Below are positions 1-5,229 of a stretch of 8,762 nt of DNA, piece by piece. Source of the stretch: an uncultured Clostridia bacterium (GTDB taxonomy: Bacteria; Bacillota; Clostridia; Oscillospirales; Oscillospiraceae); contig CAMDZY010000066.1 in NCBI GenBank assembly GCA_945910975.1, positions 1-8,762 on the forward strand, given 5' to 3'. Numbering within the stretch: the stretch's first letter is position 1; each line of letters starts with the position of its first letter. The notes beneath the pieces were generated by a model, which saw only the letters and a program-made list of their open reading frames with translations, had not been told where the DNA came from and did not search any database. The position numbers and the translations under genes were made by a program.

Positions 1-68
1 AGGGCAACGCCACCCGCGCACAGGTCGCGCAGATTTTGATGATGTTTACACAAAAGATTGCAAAATAA
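1..68 (+). CDS. C-terminal end of an SLH-domain surface protein (partial)
   Basis: The window opens inside a plus-strand reading frame (codons in phase from base 3) that ends at TAA 66-68. The visible residues are GNATRAQVAQILMMFTQKIA plus a final K. This is the typical end of a surface-layer homology (SLH) repeat: the G-N-A-T-R-A-Q-V-A core recurs almost exactly at residues 612-620 of the 640-residue SLH protein elsewhere in this window. SLH repeats bind secondary cell-wall polymers and hold secreted proteins on the outside of the peptidoglycan. Only 21 residues are present, so the rest of the protein, its size and its enzymatic or adhesive domains cannot be judged. A strong terminator follows 10 bases after the stop, so this is the last gene of its transcript. 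Confidence 0.8.
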   Translation, partial: GNATRAQVAQILMMFTQKIAK

Positions 69-78
69 TCTCCACCCA

Positions 79-119
79 GACGCTGCCCCGGAACTTAACC
101 CGGGGCGGCGTCCTTTTTT
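79..119 (+). terminator. Rho-independent terminator after the SLH gene
   Basis: A 13-bp GC-rich stem (79-91 with 100-112, one G-T pair) with an 8-base loop is followed by CTTTTTT. It directly follows the stop codon at 68 and insulates the GTPase operon from upstream transcription. Confidence 0.93.
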
Positions 120-173
120 GAAGAATCCACCGGATAGAAACGGCAATTTGTATGATTTTGTGCTTATTTTTTG

Positions 174-202
174 TTGAACAAACGGACAAAATGTGTTATA
201 AT
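174..202 (+). promoter_or_regulatory. SigA-type promoter of the GTPase operon
   Basis: TTGAAC (174-179) and TATAAT (197-202) are separated by exactly 17 bases, and the -10 is extended by TG at 194-195. Transcription should start near 209, giving a leader of about 30 bases before the ATG at 240. The -35 lies inside a perfect 13-bp palindrome (170-182, TTTGTT-G-AACAAA), which could be an operator. I see no match to the classical Bacillus Zur box. Confidence 0.85.
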
Positions 203-239
203 GCTATGGAAATATAATGGAATAGAAGGTGCACTTTTT

Positions 240-1334
240 ATGACTTCAATTGATATTTACTCCGGCTTTTTGGGCGCGGGCAAAACCACGCTGATCAAAA
301 AAATGATTCAGGAAGCCTACGTCGGCGAAAAACTGGTGTTGATTGAGAACGAATTTGGCGAAATCGGCATCGACGGCGGATTTTTGCAGGAAGCGGGCAT
401 CCAAATCACCGAGATGAACTCCGGCTGCATTTGCTGCTCGCTGGTGGGTGATTTTGGTCGCGCTTTGACCAAGGTCATCACCGAATATGCCCCTGACCGC
501 ATTCTGATCGAGCCGTCCGGTGTTGGCAAGCTGTCCGATGTTGTTGCCGCAGTGGAAAAAGTAACCGGCGAAAATGTACAGCTGGGCAGCCTTGTGACGG
601 TAGTCGATGCCTCCAAGTGCAAGATGTACAGCAAGAATTTTGGCGAATTTTTCAACAATCAGATCGAATCCGCCTCTACTATCGTCCTCAGCCGCACTGG
701 CAACATTGCCGACAGCAAGCTAAACGCCGCTGTTGAACTGCTGCGCGAGCACAACGAAAAGGCCGTGATCATCACCACCCCGTGGGAAGAACTGACCGGC
801 AAGCAGATCCGCGATGCCATGGAGCAGGAACAGACCCTAACCAAGGAGCTGGCCGAACTGGCCGCACACGTCCACCATCATCACGACGAGGAAGAATGTG
901 ACGACCCGGATTGCGAATGTCACCATCATCATGACCATGATGAACACCATCATCACCATGACCACGACGAAGAACACCATCACCACGACGGCGAAGAATG
1001 TGATGATCCCAACTGTGCGTGCCATCACCACGAGCATCATCATCACCATCATCACGCCGACGAAGTGTTCACAAGCTGGGGTCGTGAAACCACAAAGAAA
1101 TTCACCAAGGAGGCTCTGGAAGCCGCGCTGAAGGCTCTGGACAGTGATGAAACCTATGGCATTATTCTGCGTGCAAAGGGCATTGTAGCCGGCCAGGACG
1201 GCCAGTGGCTGCACTTTGACCACGTCCCCGGTGAAATTGACGTGCGTACCGGCAGCTCCGGTGTGACCGGTCGCCTTTGCGTGATCGGCTCCCACATCCA
1301 CGAGGACGCCATTGCGCAGCTGTTTGGGCTGTAA
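240..1334 (+). CDS. COG0523/CobW-type GTPase metallochaperone with a duplicated His/Cys-rich metal-binding insert
   Basis: A 364-residue cytoplasmic P-loop GTPase of the G3E/COG0523 group, whose members use GTP hydrolysis to deliver metals (zinc, cobalt, iron) to client proteins. Walker A is GFLGAGKT at residues 9-16. The family metal site GCICC is at 62-66, followed by the EPSG motif at 91-94. The usual NKxD guanine motif appears as SRTG near 151-154. A CobW C-terminal domain occupies about 276-364. Between the domains, residues 210-272 hold 30 histidines and six cysteines, with two copies of CDDPxCxC (from C220 and C254) 34 residues apart. I chose ATG 240 because the promoter -10 is at 197-202 and AAGGT (226-230) is suitably placed; the longer frame from 171 starts upstream of the promoter. 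The next gene begins 12 bases downstream. The metal is probably zinc by family analogy, but nickel or cobalt is not excluded. Confidence 0.92.
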   Translation: MTSIDIYSGFLGAGKTTLIKKMIQEAYVGEKLVLIENEFGEIGIDGGFLQEAGIQITEMNSGCICCSLVGDFGRALTKVITEYAPDRILIEPSGVGKLSDVVAAVEKVTGENVQLGSLVTVVDASKCKMYSKNFGEFFNNQIESASTIVLSRTGNIADSKLNAAVELLREHNEKAVIITTPWEELTGKQIRDAMEQEQTLTKELAELAAHVHHHHDEEECDDPDCECHHHHDHDEHHHHHDHDEEHHHHDGEECDDPNCACHHHEHHHHHHHADEVFTSWGRETTKKFTKEALEAALKALDSDETYGIILRAKGIVAGQDGQWLHFDHVPGEIDVRTGSSGVTGRLCVIGSHIHEDAIAQLFGL

Positions 1335-1346
1335 GGAGATGTTGCA

Positions 1347-2282
1347 ATGCAAATTCCCGTTTATGCCTTTACCGGTTTTTTAGAATCCGGCAAAACCAAA
1401 TTCATCCAGGAAACACTGGAAGACCCTCGCTTCAACGCCGGCGAGCGCACACTTTTGCTACTGCTGGAAGAGGGCGAGGAAGAATATGACTTGTCCGCTT
1501 ATCCTCATAAAACCGTCTATCTGGAAACTGCCGACCAGCAAACCATTACCACCGAGCAGCTGGCACAGCTGCAAAAAAAGCACGCCGCCGAGCGCATTGT
1601 GGTGGAATTGAACGGTATGCAGCCCATTGTGGAGTTTTACAACAAGATGCCGGAGGAATGGGTCGTTGCACAAGAGGTCATGTTTGCCGATTCGACCACC
1701 ATTTTAAGCTACAACGCCAATATGCGCCAGCTGACCTATGACAAGCTGTCCGGTGCAGAATTGGTCGTATTCAACCGGATGCAGAAAAACACAGACATCA
1801 TGCCGTTGCACAAGCTGGCAAGAAACGCCAACCGGAGGGTTGACATTGTCTATGACTATGTCGATGGCACCACCCATTTCGACGATATTGTCGATCCCCT
1901 TCCCTTTGATCTGAACGCACCTGTCGTCGAGATTCAGGACGAAGATTACGCCCTGTTCTATCGCGACATTTCCGAAGAACCAAAAAAATATGACGGCAAA
2001 ACCGTGAAATTCAAGGCGCAGGTCGCCAAGCTGCGCAAAGAAAAGAGCGGCTATTTTGCCCCCGGCCGCTTTGTGATGACTTGCTGCGAGGCGGACATCA
2101 GCTTTATGGGACTTCCTTGCAAGTACGAAAAGAGCAATGCGCTGCACGCACGCGACTGGGTCACGGTCACTGCTACCGTTGCCAACCGCTTCCATACGCT
2201 GTATAAGGGCGTCGGCCCCATCCTAACTGCATTGGAAGTTCTCCCCGCCGACGCACCGCAGCAGGAAGTCGCTACCTTTTAG
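1347..2282 (+). CDS. Diverged CobW-like GTPase fused to a YcgQ/TIGR03943-like C-terminal domain
   Basis: A 311-residue protein translationally close to the previous gene: its AAGGAG site (1333-1338) overlaps the upstream stop codon. The N-terminal half keeps the P-loop GFLESGKT (10-17), an EEGEEEYD segment (41-48) and FNR (142-144) where NKxD is expected, so it is a relative of the G3E GTPases. It has no GCxCC metal motif and no His-rich insert. The C-terminal part (about 192-300) has the pattern KKYDGKTVKFKAQV, then GRFVMTCCEAD (240-250), C258 and a W-V-x-V-T-A-T-V strand. This resembles the C-terminal domain of YcgQ/TIGR03943 (DUF1980) proteins, an OB-like fold normally paired with a YcgR-type permease. 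From memory, similar GTPase-DUF1980 fusions occur in other Clostridia. The function is unproven; a regulator or partner of the upstream metallochaperone is the natural inference. The domain call rests on motif recall, not a search. Confidence 0.8.
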   Translation: MQIPVYAFTGFLESGKTKFIQETLEDPRFNAGERTLLLLLEEGEEEYDLSAYPHKTVYLETADQQTITTEQLAQLQKKHAAERIVVELNGMQPIVEFYNKMPEEWVVAQEVMFADSTTILSYNANMRQLTYDKLSGAELVVFNRMQKNTDIMPLHKLARNANRRVDIVYDYVDGTTHFDDIVDPLPFDLNAPVVEIQDEDYALFYRDISEEPKKYDGKTVKFKAQVAKLRKEKSGYFAPGRFVMTCCEADISFMGLPCKYEKSNALHARDWVTVTATVANRFHTLYKGVGPILTALEVLPADAPQQEVATF

Positions 2283-2331
2283 CAGCAAACAATCCGCGGC
2301 AATGATATCTTTTATATCATGCACAATTGTC

Positions 2332-2362
2332 TACAGGGACTGCTCATTTTGCAGCCCCTGTA
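2332..2362 (+). terminator. Hairpin after the GTPase operon, possible terminator
   Basis: A 12-bp stem with one mismatch (2332-2343 with 2351-2362) and a 7-base loop lies about 50 bases after the operon stop. A smaller 7-bp A/T hairpin (2302-2320) precedes it. No good T-tract follows, only AACAATTT, so termination here is plausible but weakly supported. The rest of 2283-2411 contains no gene I can support. Confidence 0.4.
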
Positions 2363-2411
2363 ACAATTTACCTGCCCCCATCGGTCGGACAACACATAAG
2401 CTGACAGCACA

Positions 2412-2441
2412 GAAAAAATTTTTCGTTTTTTTCAAAAAAAC
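2412..2441. repeat. Two adjoining A/T-tract palindromes upstream of the tRNA promoter
   Basis: GAAAAAATTTTTC (2412-2424) is immediately followed by G-T7-C-A7-C (2425-2441). Both are perfect palindromes with a single central base. They abut the tRNA -35 region, so they may act as an UP element or intrinsically bent DNA that strengthens the tRNA promoter. A third palindrome, CTTGCA-TTT-TGCAAG (2443-2457), covers the -35 itself. Confidence 0.6.
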
Positions 2442-2442
2442 A

Positions 2443-2470
2443 CTTGCATTTTGCAAGCAGATGTGATAAT
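2443..2470 (+). promoter_or_regulatory. Promoter of the tRNA-Arg gene
   Basis: CTTGCA/TTGCAT (2443-2449) serves as -35 and GATAAT (2465-2470), extended by TG at 2462-2463, as -10. The spacing is 15 or 16 bases depending on the -35 register. The tRNA begins 24 bases after the -10, consistent with a short 5' leader trimmed by RNase P. Confidence 0.7.
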
Positions 2471-2494
2471 ATATTTAAGCATTAAAAATGCAAT

Positions 2495-2571
2495 GCGCCG
2501 GTAGCTCAGTTGGATAGAGTGACTGGCTACGAACCAGTAGGTCGGGGGTTCGAGTCCCTTCCGGCGTACCA
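2495..2571 (+). tRNA. tRNA-Arg (anticodon ACG)
   Basis: A complete 77-base cloverleaf with encoded CCA. The acceptor stem pairs GCGCCGG (2495-2501) with CCGGCGT, then discriminator A and CCA (2569-2571). The D stem is GCTC/GAGT, the anticodon stem is ACTGG/CCAGT, and the T arm contains GGTTCGAGTCC. The anticodon loop CTACGAA places ACG at 2529-2531. A34 in this tRNA is normally converted to inosine by TadA, letting it read CGU, CGC and CGA. It is a single-gene transcription unit with its own promoter and terminator. Confidence 0.98.
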
Positions 2572-2573
2572 TC

Positions 2574-2609
2574 AAAACAGCCGTTTTCCTCGTGAAAGCG
2601 GCTGTTTTT
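2574..2609 (+). terminator. Rho-independent terminator of the tRNA-Arg transcript
   Basis: AAAACAGCCG (2574-2583) pairs perfectly with CGGCTGTTTT (2599-2608), and the stem continues inward with TTTTC/GAAAG to a 5-base loop. The 3' arm runs into a T5 tract (2605-2609). It begins 2 bases after the tRNA CCA end. Confidence 0.92.
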
Positions 2610-2663
2610 CTAACTTTTTGATGGATTTTTAAAAGGGCAATTCCTCCCTTGGCGCACAAATAA

Positions 2664-2697
2664 TGGCAGTAGGTATTTTGCCCACTGCCAATTTTTA
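2664..2697 (+). terminator. Second terminator-like hairpin without an obvious upstream gene
   Basis: TGGCAGTAGG (2664-2673) pairs with CCCACTGCCA (2681-2690), with one A-C mismatch and a 7-base loop, followed by ATTTTTAT. It has the form of an intrinsic terminator on the plus strand. No supported gene lies between the tRNA terminator and this point, so it is either a backup terminator or the end of a short untranslated RNA. Confidence 0.5.
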
Positions 2698-2740
2698 TAT
2701 CCGCTGCGGCGGGCGTGCGCGCCACAAAAAATACGTTACA

Positions 2741-2796
2741 GGACACAAGCAGCAAGTCACTGCCGTAGGCACTTGGCGAGTGCGCTGCTTAAGTCC
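2741..2796 (-). other. Compact potential RNA structure, unassigned
   Basis: GGAC (2741-2744) and AAGCAGC (2747-2753) pair with GCTGCTT (2784-2790) and GTCC (2793-2796) around a 2x2 internal loop. Inside, GCACT (2769-2773) pairs with AGTGC (2779-2783), stacked directly on the main stem; alternatively TGCC/GGCA (2761-2771) pairs. Read on the minus strand, an eventual TATTTTTT tract follows 9 bases after the closing stem (2726-2732). This lies downstream of the SLH gene terminator. I match it to no known RNA family. The remainder of 2610-2858 holds only this and the listed hairpins. Confidence 0.35.
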
Positions 2797-2819
2797 GGCA
2801 ATGTTCTTCCGCGAGAAAT

Positions 2820-2850
2820 AGCTCTGGTGGAATGCGATTCCACCAGAGCT
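2820..2850 (-). terminator. Terminator hairpin of the 640-residue SLH gene
   Basis: A perfect 14-bp stem (2820-2833 with 2837-2850) with a 3-base loop begins 9 bases beyond the stop codon of the minus-strand SLH gene. The T-tract on the minus strand is weak (ATTTCTC), but stem strength and position support a terminator role between convergent transcripts. Confidence 0.75.
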
Positions 2851-2858
2851 ATCTTACA

Positions 2859-4781
2859 TTATCCGATTCTATCAGACAGGTCATCGCCGGAGATGCGATA
2901 GCAGAAGCGCATCATGATGGCGGCAACCTGCGCACGTGTCGCGTTGCCCTTGGGATTCAAAATGACATTGGTGCTGGTGGCCATGCCGGAGATCAAGCCT
3001 TCAGCCGTTGCCCAAGACAGAGATTCTTTGGCGTAAGCAGATACCTTATCGGCATCCGGGAACGTGCTAATATCATTGTGAGTATAGACGTCATAGTCCT
3101 TAAAGCGCGCATAGCGGAAGAAGAATGCTGCGATCTGCTCGCGGGTCACATTGCCGGTCGGATTAAAGCGGTTCTGTCCCACACCGGCAACGATTGCATT
3201 CGTGCTTGCCCAAATGACTGCCTTTTCATAATAAGAACCGGCTTTTACGTCCGTGAATGTGTTTTTGCCGGTCGGCTCCGGACGGCCGTCCAGACGCCAC
3301 AGCACAGCAACCAACATCGCGCGCTGCATGGGCTTTGCAGGCTCGAAGGTTGTATCTGTTGTGCCGGAGAGCAGGCCGCGGGAAACTGCGAAGTCGATTC
3401 CTTCGTGCGCCCAGTTTGTGGCAGCAGGTGCGTCCGTGAACTTGGTGCTGGGGCAATTTTCCCCGCCGTCGCATTCGTCACCGGTTGCGGGAATCACCGT
3501 CTGCTTTTTCTTGCCGCAGCGCTGGCAAGTCCATTCAAGCAGACCGTTTGTATCTTCCGTCGCTTCTTTCACGATTGTGCCATAGTCCCAGTCGTGACCC
3601 AATGCAGGCGTGCGGATTTCTTTTTCCACCTTGCCGCAAATTTTGCAGGTGCGAATCGTTGCATCCGGCGTGGTGCAGGACAGTTCGGATTCCACCGAGG
3701 TAAACTCGTGCTGCGAGATTTTCACCTGGCAGCTTGCCTTGTAGTTGCCGGCAGTGGCTGTAATGGTCACCGTGCCACCATAATTGGCCGTAACAACGCC
3801 ATTGCTGACCGATGCAACTGTGGGATTAGAGGAAGCCCAGACAACCTTATCCGTGCATCCTGCAGGCTGCACTGTTGCTTTGAGCGTCAGTTTCTCACCG
3901 GCATGCATGGATGCAGAGGTCTTGTCCAGCGAGATGGACGTTGCCGGAGAAGTGACATTGACCGCGAGTGCTACCTGTTTGCCACCGGCATAAGCTACGA
4001 TTTTGCAAGAGCCAGGGCCGACAGGCTGGATGTACAAAATGCCGGACAGCGTATCGACCTTTGCTACCTTCACATTGGAGCTGCTTGCAGTAACAGCACG
4101 TTGCGCAGTCGTGTTTTTGGGATTGAACGCAACATAGCAATCGTATACGCCATCGCTAACGCGCATATTCTTAGAGCTTACCTGTGCATCCGTTTCCATA
4201 TCCCGGATGGAGAGGCTCTGCAAGGCTCTGGCGGACTTTGTCAGTTCAAAGGTAAAGTACTGGAACGAGCCATCAATCGGCTGCCACTGGTTATTCACCT
4301 TGTTGGCTGTGCCGAACACCAGGTAATAGGTTCCGGCGCCGTTGCCCTTGCTATCCCATGTAACGGTGTACTCGTATAAGTTATTCGTGGCCGGGAACGG
4401 ATTCAGGACAGTGCCACTGACAAAATTGCTGTCCGCCAGAGAGTTCTTATAAATCTCCACGACGGGCGCCTGTGTGCTTGATCCATAGCAGTCTGCAATA
4501 AATTCGAAAACGACCTTTTGCCCGGCGACAGCTGCCATGTTCTCCATAGTGGGAGCCATAATAAGTTCGCTGTAGCTTCCGGCACGCTTTGCAACGTGAT
4601 GCACGGTTTCCGGTGCGTCCCCCACCGTAGCGGTGATTGCGGCGGTGTTGTCTTCAAGCGCGTTGCCCGCAATTACCGCAAGCTGCTCGTCCTCCGGCGT
4701 CTGTGCCGCGACTGCGCCAAGCGGAAGCAGGGAGCAAATCATCAGCAACGCCAACAATAAAGCTGTCATTCTTTTTTTCAT
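2859..4781 (-). CDS. Secreted SLH-domain surface protein with an Ig-like (Big) domain
   Basis: A 640-residue exported protein. A Sec signal peptide (MKKR, hydrophobic 7-22, cleavage likely at AVA-A or VAA-Q, residues 25-26) is followed by an unassigned region of about 160 residues and two beta-rich Ig-like segments. The second (about 281-355) has clear Big_2 features such as SISLDKTSASMHAGEKLTL and WASSNPTVASV. Two Cys pairs, CKIC (379-382) and CQRC (419-422), sit in a repeat ending in TPALGHDW/VIPATGD, common in gut Firmicute surface proteins. Three SLH repeats fill about 446-497, 507-560 and 572-625 and should anchor it to cell-wall polymers. No catalytic domain is visible. AAAGGA (4793-4798 on the minus strand) precedes the ATG. 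The gene is alone between its own promoter and terminator. The ligand or role of the N-terminal region is unknown. Confidence 0.93.
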   Translation of the reverse strand: MKKRMTALLLALLMICSLLPLGAVAAQTPEDEQLAVIAGNALEDNTAAITATVGDAPETVHHVAKRAGSYSELIMAPTMENMAAVAGQKVVFEFIADCYGSSTQAPVVEIYKNSLADSNFVSGTVLNPFPATNNLYEYTVTWDSKGNGAGTYYLVFGTANKVNNQWQPIDGSFQYFTFELTKSARALQSLSIRDMETDAQVSSKNMRVSDGVYDCYVAFNPKNTTAQRAVTASSSNVKVAKVDTLSGILYIQPVGPGSCKIVAYAGGKQVALAVNVTSPATSISLDKTSASMHAGEKLTLKATVQPAGCTDKVVWASSNPTVASVSNGVVTANYGGTVTITATAGNYKASCQVKISQHEFTSVESELSCTTPDATIRTCKICGKVEKEIRTPALGHDWDYGTIVKEATEDTNGLLEWTCQRCGKKKQTVIPATGDECDGGENCPSTKFTDAPAATNWAHEGIDFAVSRGLLSGTTDTTFEPAKPMQRAMLVAVLWRLDGRPEPTGKNTFTDVKAGSYYEKAVIWASTNAIVAGVGQNRFNPTGNVTREQIAAFFFRYARFKDYDVYTHNDISTFPDADKVSAYAKESLSWATAEGLISGMATSTNVILNPKGNATRAQVAAIMMRFCYRISGDDLSDRIG

Positions 4782-4815
4782 TGGTTATCAAATCCTTTCG
4801 TCCGTCCGGAAAACA

Positions 4816-4860
4816 GGAAGCTGCGCTTTTCAGGCGCAAAATGCAGCCGGGCAGCTTTCC
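4816..4860 (-). promoter_or_regulatory. Structured 5' leader of the SLH gene
   Basis: The predicted transcript begins about 149 bases before the start codon. On the minus strand GGAAAGCTGC (4860-4851) pairs with GCAGCTTCC (4824-4816) with one bulged A, enclosing a smaller GGC-GC/GC-GCC hairpin. A TCC element just downstream could pair with the AGGA of the ribosome binding site. It may affect translation or mRNA stability. I recognise no named riboswitch in it. Confidence 0.4.
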
Positions 4861-4936
4861 TATTTCCACGAGTCCCAATTCTTCTGTGTGATAGCCACAT
4901 TTTAATTATAATAAATCTGACTATACAATATATAAT

Positions 4937-4965
4937 ATATTAGCACAGTTGTTTGCGATTGTCAA
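4937..4965 (-). promoter_or_regulatory. Promoter of the SLH gene
   Basis: Read on the minus strand, consensus TTGACA (4965-4960) and TAATAT (4942-4937) are 17 bases apart, with TG one base before the -10 (extended -10). The start site should be near 4930. The surrounding 4890-4945 is very AT-rich. Confidence 0.82.
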
Positions 4966-5018
4966 TCATACACAGATAAATTTTGGGTTGAATTTGTAAC
5001 CTTTCATGTTTTGTAGGG

Positions 5019-5046
5019 TTCGGCAAAGCAGAATATTTGCGCCGAA
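5019..5046 (-). other. Hairpin downstream of the 41-residue gene
   Basis: TTCGGC/GCCGAA (5019-5024 with 5041-5046) extended by AAA/TTT across a 2-base bulge forms a hairpin 15 bases after the stop of the minus-strand small gene. No T-tract follows, so it is at best a weak terminator or a 3'-end stabiliser. Confidence 0.3.
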
Positions 5047-5061
5047 GCATCTGACGCATTG

Positions 5062-5187
5062 TTACAGGTCGTCCGCGTCCTGTACCGGCACTTCGTCTTT
5101 ATCGCGAGGTTTGCCGGTGTAGCTGCCGTTTGGGTCAGTCTTGCTGGGCGGTACATTGACGATTTTTTGCACAGGATTTTGTTTCAT
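5062..5187 (-). CDS. Conserved-looking 41-residue acidic/proline-rich small protein
   Basis: A short gene on the minus strand: ATG at 5187, TAA at 5064-5062. Its ribosome binding site is excellent, GGAGGG at 5200-5195, seven bases before the ATG. The protein begins MKQNPVQKIVNVPPSK, contains DPNGSYTGKP (residues 18-27) and ends PVQDADDL. It is hydrophilic, has no membrane segment and no cysteine, and is probably disordered. The DPxGSYTGxP...PVQDADDL pattern seems familiar from uncharacterised short proteins of other Clostridia; this is memory, not a search. It starts 42 bases after the stop of the 226-residue gene, so the two are probably cotranscribed. Function unknown. Confidence 0.8.
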   Translation of the reverse strand: MKQNPVQKIVNVPPSKTDPNGSYTGKPRDKDEVPVQDADDL

Positions 5188-5229
5188 TTTTCATCCCTCC
5201 ACGGAGCAGTATGCGCCGGACGCATCAAA

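Noticed and set aside
171..239. N-terminal extension of the first GTPase from TTG 171
   Set aside because: The extension would begin upstream of the promoter -10 and would add 23 residues before the canonical MTSIDIYSGFLGAGKT start of the family.
898..1055. CAC/CAT-rich low-complexity DNA considered as a CRISPR-like or satellite repeat
   Set aside because: The periodicity is explained by His codons in the correct frame of the GTPase; the repeats are imperfect and not separated by unique spacers.
837..1352. Minus-strand 171-residue frame rich in Met and Val with apparent membrane character
   Set aside because: The Met/Val runs are the reverse complement of the His/Asp codons of the metallochaperone insert; it is not a real membrane protein.
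2432..2755. Minus-strand 107-residue open frame across the tRNA
   Set aside because: It contains the RRKGLEPPTYWFVASHS-type string that arises from translating a tRNA gene antisense; it is a known artefact and spans two terminators.
2663..2821. Plus-strand 52-codon frame (MAVGILPTANFY...) in the gap after the tRNA
   Set aside because: It has no ribosome binding site, starts inside a terminator-like hairpin, crosses another RNA structure and ends in the SLH terminator. Its composition does not look like a protein.
2832..4379. Plus-strand 515-residue open frame
   Set aside because: It is the antisense shadow of the SLH gene, which has a signal peptide, recognisable domains, ribosome binding site and promoter on the minus strand. 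The shadow protein is Cys/Arg/His-rich without domain logic.
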